DNA of 64,000 bases from Streptococcus sp. LPB0220 (lineage in GTDB: Bacteria > Bacillota > Bacilli > Lactobacillales > Streptococcaceae), in NCBI RefSeq assembly GCF_008727815.1, contig NZ_CP044230.1, positions 1,534,001 to 1,598,000 of the forward strand, written 5' to 3'. The position numbers and the translations under genes are program-made. Positions 17,813 to 25,614 of this stretch are shown piece after piece. The notes under the pieces were generated by a model. That model did not search any database. It was not told the DNA's origin and was given only the letters and a program-made list of their open reading frames with translations. The stretch's first letter is position 1. Each line of letters opens with the position of its first letter.

Positions 17813-18382
17813 TCATTTTTCTGCCAAATATTCTTCCTTCGTGAGGACATAATGAACTCTCGTCACCATTCGCCCTTCTTCATGCAGGTCTAGCATCGCA
17901 TAGGGCTCCTCGTGAGAATATTTCATCCCTGATTTGGCCATCACCCGTCCAGAAGCTGGATTGTCCTTATCATGAACGGCAATGAGTTTGTTCATCCCTA
18001 ACTGTTCAAAAGCCAAGGCAATGACTGCCTTTGTAGCCTCTGTCGCAAGACCTTGGTTCCAATAGTCTTTATTCAGAACATAGCCGATACTCCCCTTCTT
18101 CAAACTAAGATCCAAATCCAGTAAATCAATCGTCCCGATAAATTTTCCATTTTCTTTGAGCTCGATCCCCCATCTTCCAAGTGGGCTCGCTAGGTAAAAG
18201 AGGGCAATATTATTACGCGTCTCTTCTAGACTTTGATTGGTTGGAAAAGTGTAGCGCGTAACTGTTTCATCAGAAGCATACTCAAACATAGCCGGTGCAT
18301 CTTCAAGAGTGACCGGACGCAAGTGCAAGCGCTCAGTCTCTATTTCTAGATAAGCCGCTAACTTCACATATAAATTTTCCAT
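17813..18382 (-). CDS. GNAT-family N-acetyltransferase (RimJ/RimL type)
   Basis: Acetyl-CoA-dependent transferase of 189 residues. RLHLRPVTLEDAPAMFEYASDETVTRY is the classic RimJ/RimL opening, and YVLNKDYWNQGLATEATKAVIALAFEQLG carries the acetyl-CoA-binding Q/RxxGxA motif, followed by NPASGRVMAKSGM. This subfamily acetylates ribosomal-protein N-termini or small molecules; the substrate here is unknown. It is a single gene between tRNA-Thr and the divergent ald. An in-frame Met further in cannot be excluded as start, but the given ATG has AAGGAGTG upstream. Confidence 0.87.
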   Translation of the reverse strand: MENLYVKLAAYLEIETERLHLRPVTLEDAPAMFEYASDETVTRYTFPTNQSLEETRNNIALFYLASPLGRWGIELKENGKFIGTIDLLDLDLSLKKGSIGYVLNKDYWNQGLATEATKAVIALAFEQLGMNKLIAVHDKDNPASGRVMAKSGMKYSHEEPYAMLDLHEEGRMVTRVHYVLTKEEYLAEK

Positions 18383-18447
18383 TTGACACTCCTTCTTTAG
18401 GGATTAGTTTAGCAAATAACCTAAAGGAAGGCAAGCTCAAATTTTTC

Positions 18448-18476
18448 TTGCTTTTTAACCCACTTTTCTATACAAT
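18448..18476 (+). promoter_or_regulatory. Promoter of ald
   Basis: TTGCTT (18448-18453), 17-bp spacer, TACAAT (18471-18476). About 100 nt of leader lie before the ald ATG, including an in-frame GTG at 18505 that also has a GGAG-type site. Confidence 0.6.
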
Positions 18477-18582
18477 AAAATCAATCAAAACAATCAGATA
18501 AGGAGTGAAAAGGTCATTGAGTCAAGAGAGCCATCTCACACCAATGGCCTTTTTACACCTAAATCTGAGCAAGGAGGCAAAA

Positions 18583-19695
18583 ATGCTCATTGGAATTCCT
18601 AAAGAAATTAAAAACAACGAAAATCGGGTCGGTTTGACACCTGCAGGTGTACAAAGCTTGGTGAAGAAAGGTCATCACGTTTTGGTAGAAACAAATGCTG
18701 GACTTGGTTCTGGCTTTGCGGATGAAGATTACACGAAGCAAGGGGCAACCATCGTTGCAACTGCTGCAGAAGCTTGGGCAGCTGAGATGGTGGTCAAAGT
18801 CAAAGAACCCCTCGCTGAAGAATATGGCTTCCTTCGCGAAGATCTCTTGCTCTTCACCTACTTGCATATGGCTGCCGCACCTGAATTAGCAGATGCTATG
18901 GTCGCAGCTAAAACAACTGGGGTGGCCTACGAAACGGTGCGTGACCTTGATGGACAATTGCCTCTCTTGGTGCCAATGAGTGAGGTTGCTGGACGGATGG
19001 CCGTGCAAATCGGTGCTCACTTCCTGACCAAACAAGAAGGTGGATCAGGCGTCCTCCTAGGTGGGGTGCCAGGTGTTCCCAAAGGAAAAGTTACCATCAT
19101 CGGAGGTGGGGTCGTTGGAACCCACGCAGCTCGTATCGCTCTTGGACTTGGTGCCCAAGTGACCATCTTAGATATCAGCGCCAAACGTTTGGCTGTTCTG
19201 GAAGATGTCTTTGGTCATCAAATCCAAACCCTTATGTCCAATCCATTTAACATTGAAGCCAGCGTCCGTGATGCCGATGTTGTCATCGGAGCTGTCTTGA
19301 TTCCTGGTGCTAAAGCTCCTAAATTAGTGACAGACGATATGGTTAAACAAATGCGTCCCGGTTCAGTCATCGTGGACGTAGCTGTGGACCAAGGTGGGGT
19401 TATTGAAACAGCAGACCGTGTCACAACGCATACGGAGCCAGTTTACGAAAAACATGGCGTGCTCCACTATGCCGTTGCCAATATCCCAGGGGCTGTCGCT
19501 CGTACCTCTACTATCGCCCTTACCAATGTGACCCTTCCTTATGTTGAATCCCTAGCTAACAATGGTTTTCACAAGGCAATTGACCTCGACGAAGGCCTAC
19601 GCCAAGGGGTCACTACTTACCAAGGCCATATCACAAGCCAACCAGTTGCTACTGGTTTAGAGCGTGACTTCACACCAATTGATGAATTGGTTTAA
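18583..19695 (+). CDS. ald: Alanine dehydrogenase
   Basis: NAD-dependent oxidative deamination of L-alanine to pyruvate and ammonia (reversible), linking alanine to carbon and nitrogen metabolism. [22 protein letters not shown] is the family opening, [11 protein letters not shown] supplies active-site residues, and the NAD-binding [18 protein letters not shown] lies at about 170-190. 370 residues, the normal length. Start ATG 18583 has an excellent AAGGAGG; a GTG 78 bp upstream would add 26 residues not expected in the family. It is monocistronic, followed by a repeat element and a terminator near 19948. Confidence 0.95.
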   Translation: MLIGIPKEIKNNENRVGLTPAGVQSLVKKGHHVLVETNAGLGSGFADEDYTKQGATIVATAAEAWAAEMVVKVKEPLAEEYGFLREDLLLFTYLHMAAAPELADAMVAAKTTGVAYETVRDLDGQLPLLVPMSEVAGRMAVQIGAHFLTKQEGGSGVLLGGVPGVPKGKVTIIGGGVVGTHAARIALGLGAQVTILDISAKRLAVLEDVFGHQIQTLMSNPFNIEASVRDADVVIGAVLIPGAKAPKLVTDDMVKQMRPGSVIVDVAVDQGGVIETADRVTTHTEPVYEKHGVLHYAVANIPGAVARTSTIALTNVTLPYVESLANNGFHKAIDLDEGLRQGVTTYQGHITSQPVATGLERDFTPIDELV

Positions 19696-19766
19696 ACTAT
19701 CATATATTTAAAGAATTACCATCGAAAAAACAAGTTATTTTGAGTTTTTTAAATCATCTTTAGAGA

Positions 19767-19920
19767 CTTTCCGCCGTGAGAAAAGTGCTTGAAACAATTT
19801 AGTTTCGAGCACTCGGAATAATTGAGACCTTAGGCTCAATTATTAGTCATGGAACTTCTTGGATTGCTGAAATCATCCACTGGATAATTTCACCTAACCT
19901 CCGTTCTCACCTAAGGAAAG
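19767..19920 (+). repeat. Structured intergenic repeat family R2, copy A (possible ncRNA)
   Basis: Starts CTTTCCGCCGTGAGAA and ends TTCTCACCTAAGGAAAG, whose ends pair (CTTTCC/GGAAAG and GTGAGAA/TTCTCAC). Inside are three hairpins: AGTGCTTGAAAC/GTTTCGAGCACT; AATAATTGAG/CTCAATTATT with loop ACCTTAGG; and TGAAAT/ATTTCA enclosing ATCC/GGAT. A second copy (38881-39010) keeps loops and termini but changes stem bases in compensating pairs. The element fills most of the 285-bp ald-phoH gap. The strand is arbitrary. Confidence 0.75.
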
Positions 19921-19947
19921 GCTAGGAGATGATTTTATCGTCAATTT

Positions 19948-19984
19948 AAGGCAAAGATCATAAGATCTTTGCCTTTTCTTTTAT
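19948..19984 (+). terminator. Terminator at the ald-phoH junction
   Basis: AAGGCAAAGATC/GATCTTTGCCTT perfect 12-bp stem, 4-base loop, then TTCTTTT on the plus strand. It overlaps the phoH stop and can also serve the minus strand weakly. Confidence 0.8.
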
Positions 19985-20976
19985 TTTTCTTCTTCCACAT
20001 CCGATTCTTCTTTGAGGACTGGATTCGGAATGGGCTCGTAGGCCCGGATAATTTCTGCTACTACTGGATGGCGAACGACATCCTTGGCAGAGAAATGCAC
20101 AAAGTCAATTTGAGAAATGTTCTTCAATTTCTCCTGAGCATCAATTAAGCCTGATTTGACATTTCGAGGAAGGTCAATCTGGCTAGTATCTCCATTGACA
20201 ATCATCTTAGAGTTAAAACCAAGACGGGTCAAAAACATCTTCATCTGCATGATGGTGGTGTTTTGCGCTTCATCGAGGATGACAAAGGCATCGTCCAAGG
20301 TCCGCCCCCGCATATAAGCCAAAGGCGCAATCTCGATAATCTCCCGCTCCATCATCCGAGTGGTTTGGTCTTTCCCTAAAATCTGGTATAGAGCATCATA
20401 GACCGGTCGTAGATAAGGGTCCACTTTTTCTTTGAGATCTCCTGGAAGGAAACCAAGGCTTTCTCCGGCTTCCACAGCTGGACGCGTCAAAATAATCCGC
20501 TTGACCTGACCACGCTTGAGGGCGGTCACGGCCAAGGTCACTGCTAGGAAGGTTTTCCCAGTCCCCGCTGGTCCAATCCCAAAAGTGACATCATGGTTCT
20601 TGACACTATCAACATAGATCTTTTGACCAAGCGTTTTAACTCGAATGGGCTTGCCGTAACTATCCTTGATAATCTCTTCTTCATAGAGAGCGATGAACTT
20701 ATCCAATTCCCCATTTCTCACCATGGTAATGGCGGTCACCACATCCGGCGTTCCAATGGTCATGCCACGGTTAACGAGGACCAAAAGAGCCTGGATGACT
20801 TGACGAACCTGCTCGCAGGTTTCTTCTTCCCCAATGATTTGGACGATTTCTGTCCGGGCATGAATAGTTACCCCAAATTCTTGCTCCATCAAACGAAGAT
20901 GGCGTTCGTTAGATCCAAACAAATGAAAGAGATCGTCTGGATGCGTTAATGTAATTTCAACTGAATGTTCTTGCAA
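19981..20976 (-). CDS. phoH: PhoH-family ATPase/RNA-associated protein
   Basis: Cytosolic P-loop NTPase of 331 residues related to superfamily 1 helicases. The N-terminal part (about 1-100) has a KH-like domain; Walker A GPAGTGKT (about 130) and Walker B AFVILDEAQ follow, then MIVNGDTSQIDLP. PhoH proteins are linked to RNA metabolism and ribosome biogenesis; the exact role is open. The start is TTG 20976 because the conserved EHSVEITLTHPDDL begins right after it. It is the last gene of the cvfB-yozE-phoH stretch. Confidence 0.92.
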   Translation of the reverse strand: MQEHSVEITLTHPDDLFHLFGSNERHLRLMEQEFGVTIHARTEIVQIIGEEETCEQVRQVIQALLVLVNRGMTIGTPDVVTAITMVRNGELDKFIALYEEEIIKDSYGKPIRVKTLGQKIYVDSVKNHDVTFGIGPAGTGKTFLAVTLAVTALKRGQVKRIILTRPAVEAGESLGFLPGDLKEKVDPYLRPVYDALYQILGKDQTTRMMEREIIEIAPLAYMRGRTLDDAFVILDEAQNTTIMQMKMFLTRLGFNSKMIVNGDTSQIDLPRNVKSGLIDAQEKLKNISQIDFVHFSAKDVVRHPVVAEIIRAYEPIPNPVLKEESDVEEEK

Positions 20977-21055
20977 ATAAAGAACCTCTCTACCTGTATT
21001 TTTCTATTATTATAACAAAGAGGCCGAGAAAAAACCATCCTCGACCTATCCTTCT

Positions 21056-21271
21056 CTAGTGGGCTTGGTATTCTTCCCAAATCGCATCAAAATCGCCAAG
21101 ATTAAAGGAAAAGCTGGCATGCTCTTCTAGATAGCGACTGACCTCATCGAAGTCATCTGTATGCTTGGGAAAAGCAGACTCGTGAAATGCAAGATCTGCT
21201 AGAATGGCTTTAGGAGCATTGCTTTTAGGATTGCGCTCCGTCATCAACCAAGTATAAAATGATTTTCGCAT
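21056..21271 (-). CDS. YozE-family small protein (UPF0346)
   Basis: 71-residue cytosolic protein with [40 protein letters not shown], the signature of the YozE/UPF0346 family of Firmicutes. Its function is unknown; the fold is a small helical bundle resembling sterile-alpha-motif domains. It lies 10 bp downstream of cvfB and is almost certainly co-transcribed with it, the usual order in streptococci. Confidence 0.92.
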   Translation of the reverse strand: MRKSFYTWLMTERNPKSNAPKAILADLAFHESAFPKHTDDFDEVSRYLEEHASFSFNLGDFDAIWEEYQAH

Positions 21272-21281
21272 AAGCCTCCTC

Positions 21282-22136
21282 TTAGATCAACTCTGTTCCA
21301 AACTGGTCTTGCTTGATTTTTTTGGCCTTCATCAAACCACCCAAAGCCTTTTTGAACTGACCTTTTGAAATCCCAAAAGTTGCCTTGATCTCTTCTGGAG
21401 ATGACTTATCATTCAGGGTCATAAAGCCTCCATTGGCTTCCAAATAGGTCAAAATCATTTGGGCATCGTTTTCCAACATCTCAAAGGAGCGTGGCTTCAA
21501 AGATAGGTTCAAGGTCCGATCCACCTCACGAAAACCAATAACGCGAGCATTTAAGACCTCTCCCAAACGAGGTTCTGCATAGCGCTCACTTGGGTGGATA
21601 AAGCCCAGCATATTGTTCTCTGGAAGGTAAACAAAGGTTCCAGACAATTTCAAGCGGTAGACAATGGCTGGCCAGTTTTGGTTTTGCATATTGTTATAGG
21701 CTGGACGAGCCAAACGCTGAAAATCTTCCTGGTAGGCTAAGATCCCCCAAATCCGATCTTTCTTATCAACTTCTAAGCGAATATAGAGACGATCGCCCTT
21801 TTTAGGCCATAGATCTTTGATCTCCGGTAGGATATCTAGTGAGACAACAATCTGCTTATCTGGAAGCCCTGTATCCACGAAGACTCCCAAATCCTTGCGC
21901 ACTTCCGTGACCGTTCCCCAGCCAAAGCTTTCTTGAGTTGCTGTGACTTCAAGTGTCGTAAGTCGTAGTTTTTGCTTCATATCTGTATAAGCAAAGCCCT
22001 TGACACTTTCTCCGACTTGGTGTGGGCCTTCTGCTTTATCAAGTGCGTATGTCTGGCCATCTTTTTGAACAAAATAGAAGTGATCATTTTCATCAATGAC
22101 CATTCCCATGATGTAGCTTGCTAGATTCGTATTCAT
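21282..22136 (-). CDS. cvfB: S1-domain RNA-binding protein CvfB
   Basis: 284-residue RNA-binding protein with three S1-like OB folds and a C-terminal winged helix (about 225-284; [26 protein letters not shown]). [19 protein letters not shown] and [25 protein letters not shown] are S1-type strands. Homologues affect virulence-gene expression in Staphylococcus and Streptococcus post-transcriptionally. It is 99 bp downstream of frr; that gap shows no clear terminator, so it probably belongs to the pyrH-frr transcript. Confidence 0.92.
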   Translation of the reverse strand: MNTNLASYIMGMVIDENDHFYFVQKDGQTYALDKAEGPHQVGESVKGFAYTDMKQKLRLTTLEVTATQESFGWGTVTEVRKDLGVFVDTGLPDKQIVVSLDILPEIKDLWPKKGDRLYIRLEVDKKDRIWGILAYQEDFQRLARPAYNNMQNQNWPAIVYRLKLSGTFVYLPENNMLGFIHPSERYAEPRLGEVLNARVIGFREVDRTLNLSLKPRSFEMLENDAQMILTYLEANGGFMTLNDKSSPEEIKATFGISKGQFKKALGGLMKAKKIKQDQFGTELI

Positions 22137-22235
22137 GTTTCCTTCTTTCCTCTTGCCTCTTCACAAGAATAATGGAAATAAAACCCAGCCAGCAGTGCCA
22201 ACTGAGTCTATCTTTCCTGTAATGGTTGGGATGGA

Positions 22236-22793
22236 TTAAACTTCCATCAATTCTTTTTCTTTGTGCGCTGTCATTTCATCTACATGCTTAACAGCGTCAT
22301 CCGTAACTTTTTGAATCTCTTTTTCAAGACCTTTCAATTCATCTTCTGTGATTTCTTTTGCTTTTTCTTGTTTCTTCGCTTCATCCATAGCATCACGACG
22401 GATGTTACGGATCGCTACTTTAGCATTTTCACCCACTTTTTTCACTTCTTTTGCCAAGTCGCGACGAGTTTCTTCTGTCAAAGCTGGGATAACCAAGCGG
22501 ATAACAGATCCATCGTTGGCTGGAGTGATACCAAGGTCAGAAGCATTGATGCTGTGCTCGATGTCTTTCAAAGATGATTTATCAAATGGTGTGATCAACA
22601 AGACACGCGCTTCTGGAATGGTGATAGATGCCAATTGGTTCAAAGGAGTCTCTACTCCGTAGTATTCTACGAAAATACGATCCAAAAGACTTGCGTTTGC
22701 ACGTCCAGCACGGATGCTACCAAATTCACGTCCCAAACTTTGGTGAGACTGGGTCATTCTTTCTTTTGCTTTTTCTACGATTGGGTTTGCCAT
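22236..22793 (-). CDS. frr: Ribosome recycling factor
   Basis: Splits post-termination ribosomes with EF-G. 185 residues, the standard length; [41 protein letters not shown] and [13 protein letters not shown] identify it. It lies 19 bp downstream of pyrH, a near-universal bacterial pairing, and is co-transcribed. Confidence 0.98.
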   Translation of the reverse strand: MANPIVEKAKERMTQSHQSLGREFGSIRAGRANASLLDRIFVEYYGVETPLNQLASITIPEARVLLITPFDKSSLKDIEHSINASDLGITPANDGSVIRLVIPALTEETRRDLAKEVKKVGENAKVAIRNIRRDAMDEAKKQEKAKEITEDELKGLEKEIQKVTDDAVKHVDEMTAHKEKELMEV

Positions 22794-22812
22794 AATCTTC
22801 CTCTATTTTCTA

Positions 22813-23544
22813 TTATTTTTCTACGTTATTCGATACGGTTGTACCGATATTTTCACCAAAGACAACGCGTTTGATATTGCCTGGTTCATTCATATTAAAG
22901 ACAACCAAGTCAATGTCGTTGTCCATGGAGAGAGTAGAGGCTGTTGAGTCCATGATGCGAAGACCTTTATTGATCACATCGCGGTGAGTCAATTCCTCAA
23001 ATTTCACAGCTGAAGCATCTTTTTTCGGATCGGCATTGTAAACACCATCGACCCCATTTTTGGCCATGAGAATGGCATCTGCTTCAATCTCAGCTGCACG
23101 AAGGGCTGCGGTCGTATCTGTTGAGAAGTAAGGAGAACCGATCCCTGCACCAAAGATCACGATCCGATCTTTTTCAAGATGACGAAGGGCACGACCACGG
23201 ATATATGGTTCTGCGACTTGTTGCATGGCAATCGCAGTTTGAACACGGGTATCCACGCCAACTTGTTGAAGCGAATCAGCCATCACAAGAGCGTTCATGA
23301 CAGTACCGAGCATACCTGTGTAGTCTGCTTGGACACGATCCATCCCTGCTTCAGCAGCAGGTTCTCCACGCCAAAGGTTTCCCCCTCCAATCACCAAGGC
23401 AATTTCAATTCCAAGTTCATGAACTTCCTTGATTTCTTGGGCCATATTTTGGACAGTTTTGATATCGATTCCGACACCACGTTCGCCGGCAAGAGCCTCA
23501 CCAGATAGCTTGATTAAGATACGTTTATACTTAGGTTCTACCAT
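22813..23544 (-). CDS. pyrH: UMP kinase
   Basis: Phosphorylates UMP to UDP in pyrimidine nucleotide synthesis; a hexamer of the amino-acid-kinase family. [12 protein letters not shown] near the N-terminus, [10 protein letters not shown] and the MDSTAS...[11 protein letters not shown] segment are diagnostic. 243 residues is normal. It is the first gene of pyrH-frr-cvfB-yozE-phoH; a terminator separates it from rplA. Confidence 0.97.
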   Translation of the reverse strand: MVEPKYKRILIKLSGEALAGERGVGIDIKTVQNMAQEIKEVHELGIEIALVIGGGNLWRGEPAAEAGMDRVQADYTGMLGTVMNALVMADSLQQVGVDTRVQTAIAMQQVAEPYIRGRALRHLEKDRIVIFGAGIGSPYFSTDTTAALRAAEIEADAILMAKNGVDGVYNADPKKDASAVKFEELTHRDVINKGLRIMDSTASTLSMDNDIDLVVFNMNEPGNIKRVVFGENIGTTVSNNVEK

Positions 23545-23671
23545 TTTCTCTCTCCTTTTTTGATCTGTATTATTTTACCATAAATTACGCTTTTTATATA
23601 GTCATATCCATCAAAATTTTCTTTTTCCCATCCGATTAGTTTTACCAACTGTAGCAAATAAAAATTGAGTA

Positions 23672-23699
23672 CAAAAAAAGCTACCCGAAGGCAGCTTTT
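23672..23699 (-). terminator. Terminator after rplA
   Basis: AAGCTGCC/GGTAGCTT stem (one G-U pair) with a TTCG tetraloop, followed by seven T residues, on the minus strand just past rplA. Confidence 0.9.
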
Positions 23700-23707
23700 C
23701 ATTTCAA

Positions 23708-24397
23708 TTAAAGTGAGTTAACATCCACTTTGATACCAGGACCTTGAGTTGTAGTCAAAGTCAAGCTAGTTACGTAAGTACCTTTAGCTGTAGCTGGTTT
23801 TGCTTTTTGGATTGTGTCGTTGAAAGCTTTAAAGTTTTCAACCAATTTAGTATCATCGAATGAAACTTTACCGATGATCGCTTGAACGATACCTGCTTTA
23901 TCAGCACGGTAAGTGATTTTACCACCTTTAGACTCTTCAACTGCTTTCGCAACATCCATTGTTACTGTACCAGTTTTAGGGTTTGGCATCAAGTTACGAG
24001 GTCCAAGGACACGTCCAAGACGTCCAACAAGAGCCATCATGTCAGGTGTAGCGATAACTACGTCGAAGTCCAACCAACCATCGTTGATTTTCGCAACAAG
24101 GTCATCTTCACCTACGAAGTCTGCACCAGCAGCTTTTGCTTCTTCAGCTTTTGCACCACGTGCAAATACAAGTACGCGAGCTGTTTTACCAGTTCCGTTT
24201 GGCAATACCATTGCACCACGGATTTGTTGGTCAGCTTTTTTCACGTCGATGTTCAAGTTGTAAGCAACTTCTACAGTTGCGTCAAATTTTGCAAAGTTAG
24301 TTTCTTTTGCAAGAGCTACAGCTTCTTCTACGCTGTAGACTTTTGTGCTGTCGATTTTTTCAAGAGCAGCACGAAGTTGTTTGCTTTTTTTAGCCAT
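23708..24397 (-). CDS. rplA: 50S ribosomal protein L1
   Basis: Binds 23S rRNA at the mobile L1 stalk and is the autoregulator of its own operon in many bacteria. 229 residues; [31 protein letters not shown] and [19 protein letters not shown] are signatures. It is the second gene of rplK-rplA. An L1-site-like structure precedes its start (24418-24444). Confidence 0.98.
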   Translation of the reverse strand: MAKKSKQLRAALEKIDSTKVYSVEEAVALAKETNFAKFDATVEVAYNLNIDVKKADQQIRGAMVLPNGTGKTARVLVFARGAKAEEAKAAGADFVGEDDLVAKINDGWLDFDVVIATPDMMALVGRLGRVLGPRNLMPNPKTGTVTMDVAKAVEESKGGKITYRADKAGIVQAIIGKVSFDDTKLVENFKAFNDTIQKAKPATAKGTYVTSLTLTTTQGPGIKVDVNSL

Positions 24398-24417
24398 TTT
24401 ATCTTTCTCCTTGTAAT

Positions 24418-24444
24418 GTGGTCATATCGATTTTCATCTCCCAC
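24418..24444 (-). promoter_or_regulatory. Candidate L1-binding site in the rplK-rplA spacer
   Basis: On the minus strand GTGGGAGATGAAAATCG is followed by ATATGACCAC. GTGG pairs with CCAC, leaving GAG opposite ATGA, as in the L1 target on 23S rRNA and on L11-L1 operon mRNAs. It lies about 20 nt before the rplA start. Confidence 0.6.
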
Positions 24445-24494
24445 GTCACTCGTCATTTGATCAAGTGTATTGCGGGCAAATAGGATTGTTACAA

Positions 24495-24920
24495 TTAGTC
24501 AGTAACAGTGAATCCCATAGAACGAGCAGTACCTTCGATCATACGCATTGCAGACTCAATGTTTGCAGCGTTCAAATCTGGCATCTTAGTTTCAGCGATT
24601 TGTTGTACTTGTGCACGAGTTACAGTTGCAACTTTCGTTTTGTTCGGTGTACCTGAACCTTTTTCAACACCTGCAGCTTTTTTCAAAAGAACAGCAGCTG
24701 GTGGTGTTTTTGTAACGAAATCGAATGATTTGTCTTCATAAACAGTGATAACAACTGGGATGATCATACCAGCTTGATCAGCTGTACGAGCGTTAAACTC
24801 TTTGGTGAATCCCATGATGTTGATACCTGCTTGACCAAGCGCTGGACCAACCGGTGGAGCTGGAGTAGCTTTACCAGCAGGGATTTGCAATTTTACAAGT
24901 TTTTCGACTTTTTTAGCCAT
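24495..24920 (-). CDS. rplK: 50S ribosomal protein L11
   Basis: Part of the GTPase-associated centre and the binding site of thiopeptide antibiotics. 141 residues; [30 protein letters not shown], including the conserved proline helix, and [14 protein letters not shown] identify it. It is transcribed leftwards with rplA from the promoter at about 25000-25027. Confidence 0.98.
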   Translation of the reverse strand: MAKKVEKLVKLQIPAGKATPAPPVGPALGQAGINIMGFTKEFNARTADQAGMIIPVVITVYEDKSFDFVTKTPPAAVLLKKAAGVEKGSGTPNKTKVATVTRAQVQQIAETKMPDLNAANIESAMRMIEGTARSMGFTVTD

Positions 24921-24935
24921 TTCTTAAATCCTCCT

Positions 24936-24976
24936 TTGTGGTTTTGGCGGTAATTACAGATTTTTACCTCCCACAA
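24936..24976 (-). promoter_or_regulatory. Hairpin in the rplK leader resembling an L1 autoregulatory site
   Basis: TTGTGG pairs with CCACAA, enclosing GA, then GGTAA/TTACC and an asymmetric loop GCCAAAA. GTGGGAG is again at the 5' side. The structure ends just before the rplK ribosome-binding site AAAGGAGG, well placed for translational repression. Confidence 0.5.
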
Positions 24977-24999
24977 GTATGCTTTGTGCATACCTTTCT

Positions 25000-25027
25000 A
25001 TTATACACGATTTCTCATTTTTTGCAA
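25000..25027 (-). promoter_or_regulatory. Promoter of rplK-rplA
   Basis: TTGCAA (25027-25022), 16-bp spacer, TATAAT (25005-25000) on the minus strand. Confidence 0.65.
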
Positions 25028-25065
25028 GAAAAAATTAAAATATAGTAAACTTTTTTTTCGTTTTA

Positions 25066-25074
25066 TGATAGAAT
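25066..25074 (+). promoter_or_regulatory. Extended -10 of the DUF3397 gene (predicted leaderless start)
   Basis: TGATAGAAT ends 7 nt before the ATG at 25081, so transcription should begin at or beside the start codon. No Shine-Dalgarno sequence is present between them. Confidence 0.5.
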
Positions 25075-25080
25075 GAAGCT

Positions 25081-25425
25081 ATGTTAATCAAAGTTGCTTC
25101 TGTATTATTTATTTTTTTAACGCTGATTCTGAGCGGCATCATTGTTCACCTCTTTAAACTCCAAAAAAGAGGATGGCGATCCACCGATATTGCCTTTCCT
25201 TTATTTGCCTTGGAGTACTACCTGATCTCAGACAGCGCCTTTTATCACAGCCTCTTACCGCTGCTAGCTTTAAGCCTTTCGCTTTTAGCCTTGGGGCTAA
25301 CGATTTATTTCTTAAAAAAGAAAAAGTGTTTTTATTACCCTAGATTTATCAAATACTTCTGGCGTGCTGGATTTCTAGTTACCTTCTTGCTCTATCTAAT
25401 TCTAACCGCTAGTTTGTTTATCTAA
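25081..25425 (+). CDS. DUF3397-family small membrane protein
   Basis: 114 residues, four hydrophobic segments (about 3-24, 37-56, 58-79, 92-113) with KKKK between the third and fourth, as in the DUF3397 family of lactic acid bacteria. Function unknown. The gene lies divergent from rplK, as in other streptococci. It has no ribosome-binding site; an extended -10 ends 7 nt before the ATG, suggesting a leaderless mRNA. It is followed by repeat family R1, which may serve as terminator. Confidence 0.8.
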   Translation: MLIKVASVLFIFLTLILSGIIVHLFKLQKRGWRSTDIAFPLFALEYYLISDSAFYHSLLPLLALSLSLLALGLTIYFLKKKKCFYYPRFIKYFWRAGFLVTFLLYLILTASLFI

Positions 25426-25433
25426 TACCAAAA

Positions 25434-25609
25434 GGAGGCTGGGACAAAAGTCCTAGCCTCTCAATTATTTTTAGATTGTCGAGCAAGACGCAGTGGTTGA
25501 GTGGGCTCTACTACGCTGATTTCATCAGCTTTTACAGCCCTACTCAACTGTGCGGAGGTGGGACGACGAAATCGAATTCTAACGAATTACCGATTTCTGT
25601 CCCACTCTC
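25434..25609 (-). repeat. Dispersed structured repeat family R1, copy 1
   Basis: About 176 bp, nearly identical to 50124-50299 and 57326-57500 but in the opposite orientation. One end is the hairpin GAGGCTGGGAC/GTCCTAGCCTC; the other begins GAGAGTGGGACAGAAATCGG. Internal complementary segments include GTGGGAC/GTCCCAC, AGTTGAGTAGGGCT/AGCCCACTCAAC and GCTGATGAAATCAGC. No coding potential. It fills the gap between the DUF3397 gene and the convergent P-type ATPase. Confidence 0.9.
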
Positions 25610-25614
25610 TTTTT

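Noticed and set aside
25434..25609. Interpretation of R1 as a BOX element
   Set aside because: Sequence does not resemble pneumococcal boxA/boxB/boxC units; it is a different repeat with a comparable lifestyle.
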